Shown here in pieces: positions 9,183 to 15,636 of a stretch of DNA of 64,000 nt. This DNA is from Bacillota bacterium (GTDB lineage Bacteria; Bacillota; Bacilli; Lactobacillales; Enterococcaceae): assembly GCA_023389005.1 (NCBI GenBank), contig JAEWFE010000029.1, forward strand, positions 4,505 through 68,504, in the 5' to 3' direction. The translations under genes were made by a program, and so were the position numbers. Each line of letters begins with the position of its first letter. Position 1 is the first letter of the stretch. Below the pieces are notes generated by a model. It had not been told where the DNA came from, did no database searches, and was given only the letters and a program-made list of their open reading frames with translations.

Positions 9183-9383
9183 ATGTTAAATAATTTGAGA
9201 TGGAAACTATCAGCGATGTTAGCCAAAAAAGGAGCGGAAGAATCAAGTAAAGGGGATGTAGAAAGTATTCTTAAATCGTTGAAATACATGAAATATTCTA
9301 TTATGATCGCACCGCGTGATAAAGTATTTGGGTTAGTCGCTGAAGAGATTCAAAAGACGGTAGAAAAATATCGCAACTACTAA
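9183..9383 (+). CDS. Small basic protein of unknown function
   Basis: 66 residues starting MLNNLRWKLSAMLAKKGAEE. No family recognised. Mostly helical and amphipathic, without a clear membrane segment. ATG 9183 has the same AGGAGG-plus-spacer as the 7756 gene, an almost exact copy of that leader, which argues that leader and promoter move as a unit. Confidence 0.65.
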   Translation: MLNNLRWKLSAMLAKKGAEESSKGDVESILKSLKYMKYSIMIAPRDKVFGLVAEEIQKTVEKYRNY

Positions 9384-9386
9384 AAA

Positions 9387-9422
9387 AGAGGGTCCAACCG
9401 AAAAGGAAGGACTCTTATTTTT
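9387..9422. terminator. Bidirectional terminator between convergent genes
   Basis: AAGAG-GG-TCC pairs with GGA-CTCTT with a bulge, flanked by an A-run and a T-run, so it can serve both the 9183 gene and the minus-strand pair. Confidence 0.6.
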
Positions 9423-9573
9423 TTTCTTCTAGCACCATAGTCACGATTGCCCCAACCATGGTCATAATCGCACCCTTCAACGCTATTTTAACTTCTTCGT
9501 TCTGCATAATTTTTTGTATGTATGATGCGATAATTTTTAATAACTTCATAACAATGTCGTTTACCTTAACCAT
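9415..9573 (-). CDS. Short amphipathic/membrane peptide, second gene of minus-strand operon
   Basis: 52 residues starting MVKVNDIVMKLLKIIASY. Amphipathic helix first, then a hydrophobic stretch (GAIMTMVGAIVTMVL) and a charged end. Its ATG overlaps the TGA of the upstream gene (TGATG), indicating translational coupling, and AAGGAG precedes it. The function is unknown; size and topology are compatible with a small toxin, holin-like or exclusion peptide. Confidence 0.6.
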   Translation of the reverse strand: MVKVNDIVMKLLKIIASYIQKIMQNEEVKIALKGAIMTMVGAIVTMVLEEKK

Positions 9574-9935
9574 CACTTATTCTCCTTTATTAACTCTTTC
9601 ATTAATTTTTTCATGAACTTATTGTTAGTTGATTTCTCTAAAAATTCTAAAGCAGAAATCGTTAATTCTTTTTTCGTAATTTCTTTGTTCAAGGATGCTT
9701 GGGATTTCAAATGATAGTATAATGCTTCTGAGTTTAAATCCGTTTCACGATTCACGATTTCAAGTTGTCTGTTTAATTCCTCAGAAACTTGTAATTCATA
9801 TTTTTCTTTATCAACACTATCTGGTAGTTTTTCTTCATGCTTAACCATTTCATATTTTACTTTATCTCTGATTTTATTGAGCTCTTCTAACTTAGCATTC
9901 GATAGAGCTTCATCGATTTCTTTTAATTTATCCAT
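9573..9935 (-). CDS. Coiled-coil protein, first gene of minus-strand operon
   Basis: 120 residues starting MDKLKEIDEALSNAKLEEL; almost entirely charged helix (EELNKIRDKVKYEMVKHEEK and on), ending in a basic KKLMKELIKENK. GGAGGG precedes the start. It is one of only two phage transcription units seen on the minus strand and has a good sigma-A promoter, so it is likely on in the lysogen. No family recognised. Confidence 0.75.
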   Translation of the reverse strand: MDKLKEIDEALSNAKLEELNKIRDKVKYEMVKHEEKLPDSVDKEKYELQVSEELNRQLEIVNRETDLNSEALYYHLKSQASLNKEITKKELTISALEFLEKSTNNKFMKKLMKELIKENK

Positions 9936-9970
9936 TTAATAACCCTCCGACAATCAATTCTTTATCTATA

Positions 9971-9999
9971 ATTATACTTTAGAAAATTTACACTTACAA
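9971..9999 (-). promoter_or_regulatory. Sigma-A promoter of the minus-strand operon
   Basis: On the reverse strand TTGTAA (9999-9994), a 17-bp spacer and TATAAT (9976-9971). It is divergent from and almost touching phage-type promoter P4, so the two could interfere. Confidence 0.7.
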
Positions 10000-10004
10000 T
10001 AATA

Positions 10005-10034
10005 TTCGCGTGAAAAACACGTCCTTTAATGGAA
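10005..10034 (+). promoter_or_regulatory. Phage-type promoter P4 (upstream of tRNA)
   Basis: TTCGCGTGAAAAACA, then TCCTTTAATGGAA. The conserved GGAA end is the first four bases of the tRNA acceptor stem, which places +1 at G 10031. Confidence 0.85.
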
Positions 10035-10101
10035 GAGTAGCTTAGCGGGAAAGCACTAGACTTTTAATCTAGGGTAACAGGTTCGAATCCTGTCTCTTTT
10101 T
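10031..10101 (+). tRNA. tRNA-Lys (UUU anticodon), phage-encoded
   Basis: Cloverleaf: acceptor GGAAGAG / CTCTTTT (two G-U pairs at the top), D stem GCTT / AAGC, anticodon stem CTAGA / TCTAG with loop CTTTTAA, variable GGTA, T arm ACAGG-TTCGAAT-CCTGT. No CCA is encoded; a long T-run follows the acceptor strand and probably acts as terminator. It reads AAA/AAG codons. Such a tRNA could support AT-rich phage codons or replace host tRNA-Lys cut by anticodon nucleases. The short D loop and the weak end of the acceptor stem leave some doubt about charging. Confidence 0.85.
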
Positions 10102-10194
10102 TTTTTAGAACGCAGGTGACTGAAAAAGATGATATTTTGATATTGTAAAAATTCCCGGGTGGGGATTTTCAATAAAACATTTGGAGGTGATAAC

Positions 10195-10401
10195 ATGGTA
10201 ATTACGTTGATATTTTGTTTTGGATTATTGTTAGGAGTGATCATTGGAATACTATGTGAAAGAAAAAGAAACGAAAAAGTAATCATATTAGGAACGTATT
10301 GTTTAAATCCAGAAAGTAATACGATAGATATTCGTGTTGATGAGGGTAAAATCATCGATGAAAAATCCGATATCGTACTAAAGCATGTTTCGCGTAACTA
10401 A
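10195..10401 (+). CDS. Small N-terminally anchored membrane protein
   Basis: 68 residues. The membrane segment begins at once (MVITLIFCFGLLLGVIIGI), then CERKRNEK and a soluble tail with TIDIRVDEGKIIDEKSD. GGAGGT precedes ATG 10195. It is probably read from P4 past the tRNA. Its last codons (SRN and stop) overlap promoter P5. Unknown function. Confidence 0.7.
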   Translation: MVITLIFCFGLLLGVIIGILCERKRNEKVIILGTYCLNPESNTIDIRVDEGKIIDEKSDIVLKHVSRN

Positions 10402-10418
10402 CAGGTCCTATTATGAAA
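10389..10418 (+). promoter_or_regulatory. Phage-type promoter P5
   Basis: TTCGCGTAACTAACA, then GTCCTATTATGAAAC; predicted +1 is G 10415. It overlaps the stop codon of the preceding gene and has the most divergent A-rich centre of the set. Confidence 0.7.
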
Positions 10419-10441
10419 CTATATTTTAGGAGGAAAAAATT

Positions 10442-10750
10442 ATGAATCTTAGAAAGAAATTGGAACAAGAATGGGTTGAGGAGTTAAAGAAACTCAAAGA
10501 ATTGGAACCTAGCAGCGAAAGTTATCGCAATCAAATGCAAAGAGTAGAGGTAATTGAGCAACGATTGGTAGAGTTATCCGCAAATAAAAGCGAAGATATC
10601 TCTCGATACGTTGGGCATGGAATCTCTGTATTGAAATTGATGGCAACAGCTGGAGCGGTGTTAGTTACAATGAAATGGGAAAAATTAGACACCTTAACAT
10701 CAACGGCTGGGAAGATTAATCTAAGAGATTTAGTATCTTTCAAACTATAA
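10442..10750 (+). CDS. Coiled-coil protein with C-terminal membrane-like segment
   Basis: 102 residues starting MNLRKKLEQEWVEELKKLKE. The first 55 form a charged coiled coil; VGHGISVLKLMATAGAVLVTM is a plausible membrane helix, followed by a short tail. AGGAGG precedes the ATG. Phage haemolysin/XhlA-like proteins share this topology but normally sit in lysis cassettes, so I do not assign that role. It lies between P5 and a terminator. Confidence 0.7.
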   Translation: MNLRKKLEQEWVEELKKLKELEPSSESYRNQMQRVEVIEQRLVELSANKSEDISRYVGHGISVLKLMATAGAVLVTMKWEKLDTLTSTAGKINLRDLVSFKL

Positions 10751-10756
10751 TTTCAT

Positions 10757-10791
10757 AGAGAAGAGGCGAAACACAGTCTCTTCTTTTTTTT
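10757..10791 (+). terminator. Terminator after the 10442 gene
   Basis: AGAAGAGGC pairs with GTCTCTTCT across a GAAACACA loop, followed by a long T-run. Confidence 0.85.
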
Positions 10792-10804
10792 TCTAGGAGG
10801 TTTT

Positions 10805-11167
10805 ATGAGGTATCACTTAGAGAAACATATTCTTTCTAATACGAGTAAATACGCTATCGCTTACGAATGCGACCATCCAATTTATAGCAGATGCACATTA
10901 TATTTAATAGGCGATAAAGGTCTAGCAGTCATTCAACAACGATTTGATGAAAAGACAAAAACATCGATTTGGACAGAAATTGATTCCTGGTTAATTGATA
11001 GAATATACGTACATCCGTCGTTTAAATCATTTTTCGATAGTCGATCGGGTATATGTGAAAACGGGATATATCCAACCGTAACGATTAGACAACTCATGTG
11101 GGGATTAAGAATGAAACCCTTAAAACGAGAACGTTGGGAAACATATTTCGATAGACCGTTGATTTAA
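10805..11167 (+). CDS. Conserved-looking phage protein of unknown function
   Basis: 120 residues starting MRYHLEKHILSNTSKYAIAY. Contains CDHPIYSRCTLYLIGDKGLAVIQQRFD, WTEIDSWLIDRIYVHPSF and YPTVTIRQLMWGLRMKPL. The Cys, His and Trp content suggests a folded soluble enzyme-like or binding domain, and I recall similar proteins in gut Firmicutes phages without a function. AGGAGG is directly upstream. It has no phage-type promoter of its own and follows a terminator, so read-through is presumably needed. Confidence 0.7.
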   Translation: MRYHLEKHILSNTSKYAIAYECDHPIYSRCTLYLIGDKGLAVIQQRFDEKTKTSIWTEIDSWLIDRIYVHPSFKSFFDSRSGICENGIYPTVTIRQLMWGLRMKPLKRERWETYFDRPLI

Positions 11168-11169
11168 AA

Positions 11170-11199
11170 TTCGCGTGAAAAACAACTCCTTTAATGGAA
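11170..11199 (+). promoter_or_regulatory. Phage-type promoter P6
   Basis: TTCGCGTGAAAAACA, then CTCCTTTAATGGAAC; predicted +1 is G 11196. Confidence 0.85.
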
Positions 11200-11240
11200 C
11201 ACAGAAGTGTATGTTTAACATTTAAAGGAGGATGAATAAT

Positions 11241-11492
11241 ATGTTTTTTAAGAAAAATGCAGTAACTATTTGTTCAGATAAGGAGTATGTAGCAGATGTA
11301 GAACGTGCTATCAAAGAATGTGACATTAAAATAGACGGAGTAATTAATGTGCACATTACTGAAGATGACCAAGCTTACACAAGCTTTTATACACCATATT
11401 CTGTAAAGAAAGTTTCTAAATTATTGACTGAAAAATTATATGACACAAAAGCTTTAGTTGAAGGACGCACAGTAATTGTGAACGCAAAATAG
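11241..11492 (+). CDS. Small protein of unknown function
   Basis: 83 residues from ATG 11241 (MFFKKNAVTICSDKEYVADV). Alternating beta/alpha pattern (VTICSD, GVINVHITEDD, TSFYTPYSVKKVSKLLTEKL, GRTVIVNAK). AAGGAGG is at a proper distance from 11241; the ATG at 11232 is too close. Single-gene cassette between P6 and a terminator. Confidence 0.7.
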   Translation: MFFKKNAVTICSDKEYVADVERAIKECDIKIDGVINVHITEDDQAYTSFYTPYSVKKVSKLLTEKLYDTKALVEGRTVIVNAK

Positions 11493-11522
11493 AGTGGGGG
11501 AAAACCTCATTCTATTTTTTTT
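11489..11522 (+). terminator. Terminator after the 11241 gene
   Basis: ATAGAGTGGGG, GAAAA loop, CCTCATTCTAT, then T8; the T-run joins promoter P7. Confidence 0.8.
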
Positions 11523-11551
11523 TCGCATCGAAAACAAATCCTTTAATGGAA
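11522..11551 (+). promoter_or_regulatory. Phage-type promoter P7
   Basis: TTCGCATCGAAAACA, then ATCCTTTAATGGAAC; predicted +1 is G 11548. Confidence 0.85.
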
Positions 11552-11573
11552 CAATAGGAAGGAGAGAAGTGTG

Positions 11574-11807
11574 ATGGATGAAATGAAAATCAAATTGAAA
11601 TCGACATTTATGAGAGGAATTGTAAAGAAACTCATTACGAATTCTATGAAAAAGAAATTTGGTGTAAAACCAGATATCGAATTGAATGGATTGGAAATTG
11701 AGAGAGTGGATAATAAGATTCATATTCATATTAATGCCGATGTAGAATTGACTGACATGGATTTAATGCGATTGACGCTATTGTCCGAGAATGACGAAGA
11801 GGCTTAG
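11574..11807 (+). CDS. Small protein with amphipathic N-terminus
   Basis: 77 residues starting MDEMKIKLKSTFMRGIVKKL. A basic helical first half is followed by an alternating beta-like stretch (IELNGLEIERVDNKIHIHINADVELTD). No family recognised. AAGGAGAG precedes the GTG/ATG pair at 11571/11574. The C-terminal codons form part of the terminator stem. Confidence 0.7.
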   Translation: MDEMKIKLKSTFMRGIVKKLITNSMKKKFGVKPDIELNGLEIERVDNKIHIHINADVELTDMDLMRLTLLSENDEEA

Positions 11808-11827
11808 ACGGTCTCTTCTATTTTTTC
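11798..11827 (+). terminator. Terminator after the 11574 gene
   Basis: GAAGAG pairs with CTCTTC across a loop containing the stop codon, followed by a T-run that runs into promoter P8. Confidence 0.8.
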
Positions 11828-11854
11828 GCATCAAAAACACGTTATTTTATGAAA
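11825..11854 (+). promoter_or_regulatory. Phage-type promoter P8
   Basis: TTCGCATCAAAAACA, then GTTATTTTATGAAA; predicted +1 is G 11851. It departs most from consensus just upstream of +1. Confidence 0.7.
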
Positions 11855-11886
11855 GACAATGTATATTTTGAGAGGAGAATGTTATT

Positions 11887-12177
11887 ATGTTTAACTTTAA
11901 TTTTGGTAAGTTAAGACGTCATTTCATAATGAGAGAGGGTGATGTTACAACTGTAATATCTATTTTAAATCGTGTGAACATAGACAATATGGATAAGAAA
12001 ATCAATGTTGGTCGTTGTCCATCCGGTTATGGAGAAGATTTATGGTTTATATATTTCACAGCCACTCCAAAAGGATATGACAAAATTTTAAAAGAATTAT
12101 TGAAGGAAGGAGCATTGGGAACATTTACACTTAGTCCAGAAAAAGAACACATTTATTTCGAAACTTTAGAGGCGTAA
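11887..12177 (+). CDS. Small soluble protein of unknown function
   Basis: 96 residues starting MFNFNFGKLRRHFIMREGDV. Mixed alpha/beta (VTTVISILNRVNI, LWFIYFTATPKGYDKILKELL). No family recognised. GAGAGGAG precedes the ATG. Cassette between P8 and a terminator. Confidence 0.7.
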   Translation: MFNFNFGKLRRHFIMREGDVTTVISILNRVNIDNMDKKINVGRCPSGYGEDLWFIYFTATPKGYDKILKELLKEGALGTFTLSPEKEHIYFETLEA

Positions 12178-12194
12178 AGCCTCTTTATTTTTTA
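12167..12194 (+). terminator. Terminator after the 11887 gene
   Basis: AGAGGC GTAAA GCCTCT, then TTATTTTTT; the stop codon is in the loop. Confidence 0.8.
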
Positions 12195-12214
12195 TTATGA
12201 AAGGAAGATATGTT

Positions 12215-12991
12215 ATGAAATTAATCGAAACTATTAAGAAAAACCAAAACACTATTTTAACCGTAGTTAGCGTTGCCGGAGTTGTAGGTACGGCGATAAG
12301 TTCGTCATGGTCAATGAAGACAAGCTATGAAAAGTTAAAAGAGAAGGAAGAACCTACATTAAAGGAAAAAGCGGTAATTTACGGAACTTCATATGTACCC
12401 ACGATTGCAATTACAGCGTGTACGATAGCAACAATTATATGTAATCATAATTTGAATAAGAAACAAATCATACAATTAACCGCTGCTTATGCAGTGTTAC
12501 AACAATCATATTCTAAATTGCAAAAAGGTGTAAAGAAAGTCTATGAAGAAGAAAAAGAATTAATGGAATACCGAGCTTCTTTGGAAGATAAAACTGAAGA
12601 GGAAGAACTGTTCTTTGACCCAATTTCCAATCAATATTTTAATGCAAAACGCTCTGATGTATTAGAAGCTATATTAGAATTGAACCAAAATTTTGCTACT
12701 AATGCATTCGTAGCGATCAATTGTTTATATGACAAATTAGGAATCGATTTCGGTCCTCAAGGAGAATATTTAGGTTGGGGTATAGATGAAATGGCTTGCG
12801 GTTGTGATGCATATTTCATTGAGCATTATTTTGATGAAGTTGTAATGGATGACGGTTTAGAATGTAACGTATTGAGATTCGTATGGGATCCATTTGTGAA
12901 TTGTGATGTTTGGGGAAATAAAAAACCAAAAATGTTATACGCAATCGAATGGGCGAAACAACATGGATATGAAGTTTATGGTGAAGATTAA
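12215..12991 (+). CDS. DUF6353-like membrane-anchored phage protein (copy 1)
   Basis: 258 residues starting MKLIETIKKNQNTILTVVSV. Two N-terminal membrane segments (ILTVVSVAGVVGTAISSSW and YVPTIAITACTIATIICNH) separated by a charged helix, then a coiled coil and a soluble domain with FFDPISNQYFNA, ELNQNF, LGIDFG and EYLGWGIDE. The same architecture occurs at 13259 and 15614. I recognise it as DUF6353, common in gut Firmicutes phages and without known function. ATG 12215 with AAAGGAAG is preferred over 12197. No phage-type promoter lies directly upstream. Confidence 0.8.
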   Translation: MKLIETIKKNQNTILTVVSVAGVVGTAISSSWSMKTSYEKLKEKEEPTLKEKAVIYGTSYVPTIAITACTIATIICNHNLNKKQIIQLTAAYAVLQQSYSKLQKGVKKVYEEEKELMEYRASLEDKTEEEELFFDPISNQYFNAKRSDVLEAILELNQNFATNAFVAINCLYDKLGIDFGPQGEYLGWGIDEMACGCDAYFIEHYFDEVVMDDGLECNVLRFVWDPFVNCDVWGNKKPKMLYAIEWAKQHGYEVYGED

Positions 12992-12997
12992 ATAAAA

Positions 12998-13027
12998 TTC
13001 GCGTGAAAAACATGTCCTTTAATGGAA
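12998..13027 (+). promoter_or_regulatory. Phage-type promoter P9
   Basis: TTCGCGTGAAAAACA, then TGTCCTTTAATGGAAC; predicted +1 is G 13024. An exact consensus copy. Confidence 0.9.
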
Positions 13028-13051
13028 CAAAATTTAAGGAGGAATTCGATT

Positions 13052-13213
13052 ATGAATGAAAAAACAATTAAAATTATCTTTGGTGTATCATCAGTTATCA
13101 CTATTGGTGCTGGTTTAGTGCAAGCACTATTTGAAAGAAAGGTTGATGATATGGAGAAATTAAAGTTAAAAAAGGAAATAATCGATGAGGTTTTAAAGAA
13201 AGTGAACAAGTAA
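13052..13213 (+). CDS. Small single-pass membrane protein
   Basis: 53 residues starting MNEKTIKIIFGVSSVITIGA; one membrane helix, then ERKVDDMEKLKLKKEIIDEV, a charged helix. AAGGAGG precedes ATG 13052. It lies between P9 and a terminator, upstream of DUF6353 copy 2. Unknown function. Confidence 0.7.
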   Translation: MNEKTIKIIFGVSSVITIGAGLVQALFERKVDDMEKLKLKKEIIDEVLKKVNK

Positions 13214-13242
13214 GAGAGGTTTTACACCCCTCTTATTTTTTT
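13212..13242 (+). terminator. Terminator after the 13052 gene
   Basis: AAGAGAGG, TTTTACA loop, CCCCTCTT, then TATTTTTTT. Confidence 0.8.
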
Positions 13243-13258
13243 ATGGAGGTATTTGAAT

Positions 13259-14014
13259 ATGTATAAAAATTTATTAAATATGGCAAAGAAGCGAAAACCA
13301 GAGTTGATGATTGCCGGAGGTATATTTGGTTTCGCATGGATGGGTGTGTCGATAGCCAAGGCAACGCCAAAAGCAGCAAAGTTAATTGAGGAAGAAAAGA
13401 AACGTAAGAGTGAACAGAACGAAGAATTCACGAAAATGGATGCTGTAAAAGTCGCTTGGAAGTCATATATTCCTGCTACAACGGCATTTGTATTTTCTAC
13501 TGCGCTTATATTAGGGGCCAATGATATTCACAATAAACGAAACATTGCGCTTGCTTCTATGTATAAATTATCTGAAACTGCATATTTAGAATTCAAAGAA
13601 AAAGTTAAAGAAAAGGTAAGTCCTGAAACAGTCAAAGAAATTAAAAAAGAAATCGCGCAAGAACGAGTAAAAGACATTCCTGTTGCGAAAACAGTAACCG
13701 TAGTTGGGGGCGATAATGTATGGTTTTACGATCCGTTATCAGATAGATGTTTTGAATCGAATATTAGAAAAATTGAAGATGCAGCTAATAAGTTAAACCA
13801 TCAAATGATGACGAGTATGGAGATGTGCACTTCGTTAAATGACTTTTATTCTGCGATTGGTGTGAGAACAACTACTACAGGAGATACTCTTGGTTGGTAT
13901 GTAAATAGGGGCTTAATAGAGGTTGATTTAGGTTCGACAATCGTGTATGACGATAAACCATGTATCATATTGGATTTCTATACGCCCCCCGTATATGATT
14001 ACGATAAATTATAA
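13259..14014 (+). CDS. DUF6353-like membrane-anchored phage protein (copy 2)
   Basis: 251 residues from ATG 13259 (GGAGGT eight bases upstream). Two membrane segments near the N-terminus (LMIAGGIFGFAWMGVSIA and IPATTAFVFSTALILGA), a charged helix, then WFYDPLSDRCFES, KLNHQMMTS, DFYSAIGV and DTLGWYVNRG. It aligns by eye with copies 1 and 3 at the F-[FY]-D-P and L-G-W positions. Role unknown; topology suggests a soluble domain held at the membrane. Confidence 0.8.
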   Translation: MYKNLLNMAKKRKPELMIAGGIFGFAWMGVSIAKATPKAAKLIEEEKKRKSEQNEEFTKMDAVKVAWKSYIPATTAFVFSTALILGANDIHNKRNIALASMYKLSETAYLEFKEKVKEKVSPETVKEIKKEIAQERVKDIPVAKTVTVVGGDNVWFYDPLSDRCFESNIRKIEDAANKLNHQMMTSMEMCTSLNDFYSAIGVRTTTTGDTLGWYVNRGLIEVDLGSTIVYDDKPCIILDFYTPPVYDYDKL

Positions 14015-14044
14015 TTCGCGTGAAAAACATGTCCTTTAATGGAA
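14015..14044 (+). promoter_or_regulatory. Phage-type promoter P10
   Basis: TTCGCGTGAAAAACA, then TGTCCTTTAATGGAAC; predicted +1 is G 14041. Identical in its core to P9. Confidence 0.9.
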
Positions 14045-14070
14045 CCTATAAAAAGAAAGGAAGATTTATT

Positions 14071-14436
14071 ATGGAAAACATCAATGAATTAAATCAAGGA
14101 GTTCAAGAACAAGAAGTAATTGGAGGAGAAGAAATGTTTGAAGAAACACAAGATTCATATTCAGAACCAGTAGTTCAAGAATTTGTTTACGAAGAAGAGG
14201 ACGAAAACGATTCTAGTTCAAAAGGTTTAATCGTATTAGCAGGTGGTGTTGTAGTAATTGGAGCAGCACTAATCGCTGGGCGTAAGAAACTAAGTGAATG
14301 GAATACAAATCGTCAAATCAAACGTCTAACAAAACTTGGATACAAGATTGAAAAAGATGAAGAGGAAATTAAACAAGAGGAATCCGATGACAAGACTGAA
14401 CAGGATGATTCAAAGGAAGAACCAAATAAAGAATAG
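14071..14436 (+). CDS. Acidic membrane protein
   Basis: 121 residues starting MENINELNQGVQEQEVIGGE. An acidic, disordered N-terminal 50 residues, one membrane helix (GLIVLAGGVVVIGAALIAG), a basic segment and another acidic tail (EEEIKQEESDDKTEQDD). No family. ATG 14071 has AAAGGAAG upstream. Cassette between P10 and a terminator. Confidence 0.7.
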   Translation: MENINELNQGVQEQEVIGGEEMFEETQDSYSEPVVQEFVYEEEDENDSSSKGLIVLAGGVVVIGAALIAGRKKLSEWNTNRQIKRLTKLGYKIEKDEEEIKQEESDDKTEQDDSKEEPNKE

Positions 14437-14449
14437 AAATTAGGTTTAT

Positions 14450-14488
14450 GAGAGAAGTGTCTAAAATAGATGCTTCTCTTTTTTCTTT
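14450..14488 (+). terminator. Terminator after the 14071 gene
   Basis: GAGAGAAGTGTCTA pairs with TAGATGCTTCTC around AAA, followed by T6. Confidence 0.85.
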
Positions 14489-14509
14489 GTGAATAGGAGG
14501 ATTATGCGT

Positions 14510-14704
14510 ATGCCTAAATATAAATACGAAGGGCCTGTGATGGAGTTTGATAATTGTATTGCGAATAAATGGACAGGCGAAACAATCGCACCTAGTAAAA
14601 ATAAAGCGCGTAGTAATTTAGCGTATCAATTTAAGAAGCAAAATAATCGAGTTCCGTCTGCGAAGGTTAAATTACCTGGAAAACTGATATTAACGGAGGT
14701 ATGA
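14510..14704 (+). CDS. Small basic protein
   Basis: 64 residues starting MPKYKYEGPVMEFDNCIANK. Contains WTGETIAPSKNKARSNLAYQFKKQ, a basic pattern that looks nucleic-acid binding. AGGAGG is nine bases before ATG 14510. Its TGA overlaps an ATG of the next gene (ATGA). Unknown function. Confidence 0.7.
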   Translation: MPKYKYEGPVMEFDNCIANKWTGETIAPSKNKARSNLAYQFKKQNNRVPSAKVKLPGKLILTEV

Positions 14705-14706
14705 AA

Positions 14707-15372
14707 ATGGATTTAGATTATAAACCAAATTCGATGAAGTCTAAAAAAGAAAATGCTGAAAAAAGTAAAGTTCCGCCATTAAAAACTGTGGCACAAGGAA
14801 AAGTGAAAAAAAGTTCAGCATTGGATTTAATTACGAGTTCATTTTCTAAAGAAGAACTGAAGGATAAATTCTTAAATGAAATGATTGTTCCAAGAGTAAA
14901 AGATTTTGTTTATAAAACAGGGTCTGATACTTTATTTACAATTTTAAATATTTTAGAAAGTGGCTTAGGAATGGTCGTATATGGCGAAACGAATTACAGC
15001 AAAAATGGCATCGGTAATCGTAAACGAAATGGAGGATGGACTTCCTATGATTCAATGTATAGTGATCGATTTGGAAGTGCTATATCTAAAAAAGAACCGT
15101 CTAATGCAGGCGTTACGAGAAAAAATATTGATGACATGAGGCAGGTAATCGTTCCGTCAAGAGGAGATAGTGTAAAAGTTATTAATGGACTTAGAGATAC
15201 ACTTGATCAATATGGAATTGTGACAGTCGCACAATTGTACATGCTAATTAATCAATCTGTTGATAATTTTACTTATCATAATTACGGATGGACGAATGTA
15301 GATAATGTCTCAGTCACTATGACTAGAGACGGATATTTGATTCGTTTACCTAAACCAAAACCAATAGATTAG
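14707..15372 (+). CDS. Conserved phage protein of unknown function
   Basis: 221 residues. A Lys/Ser-rich disordered N-terminus (MDLDYKPNSMKSKKENAEKS), a helical region (ELKDKFLNEMIVPRVKDFVY), then MVVYGETNYSKNG, WTSYDSMYSDRFG and a C-terminal domain with VIVPSRGDSVKVINGLRDTL, YNYGWTN-like HNYGWTNVDN and YLIRLPKPKP. I recall relatives beside DUF6353 genes in many gut phages, always unannotated. GGAGGT lies six bases before ATG 14707; the ATG at 14701 overlaps the previous stop. Confidence 0.75.
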   Translation: MDLDYKPNSMKSKKENAEKSKVPPLKTVAQGKVKKSSALDLITSSFSKEELKDKFLNEMIVPRVKDFVYKTGSDTLFTILNILESGLGMVVYGETNYSKNGIGNRKRNGGWTSYDSMYSDRFGSAISKKEPSNAGVTRKNIDDMRQVIVPSRGDSVKVINGLRDTLDQYGIVTVAQLYMLINQSVDNFTYHNYGWTNVDNVSVTMTRDGYLIRLPKPKPID

Positions 15373-15384
15373 GAGACGATTACA

Positions 15385-15636
15385 TTGGTCGAACAAACAT
15401 ATTTGGTTGTTAGAGGAATTGGAAAGAGGGTTTTACGTGCTATGGATGAGGTACTGTGGACGTATTCCGAGATTCTATCTAATGCTCAAAACAGACTCAT
15501 ATTAGGTTTTATCGTGTTAGGTGTTGGAGTCGGTTTGGGTGGCGGCTTAATAGCGTCATCATTTATTAGAATACCGGATAAAAATAAAAAACAAATAGTT
15601 AGGAGATTACAACATGAAGAAAATCAAATTATTTAA
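15385..15636 (+). CDS. Small single-pass membrane protein
   Basis: 83 residues with a TTG start after TAGGAGAC. One membrane segment (LILGFIVLGVGVGLGGGLIA) in the second half, then a basic tail. The last 23 bases overlap DUF6353 copy 3, suggesting coupled translation and a possible membrane partner. Confidence 0.7.
   Translation: MVEQTYLVVRGIGKRVLRAMDEVLWTYSEILSNAQNRLILGFIVLGVGVGLGGGLIASSFIRIPDKNKKQIVRRLQHEENQII

Noticed and set aside
10025..10030. TTTAAT as an ordinary sigma-A -10 box
   Set aside because: No -35 at 16-18 bp in any copy, and at the tRNA it would place the start inside the acceptor stem.
10442..10750. XhlA-type lysis protein
   Set aside because: Similar topology, but it lies in the early region far from the endolysin.
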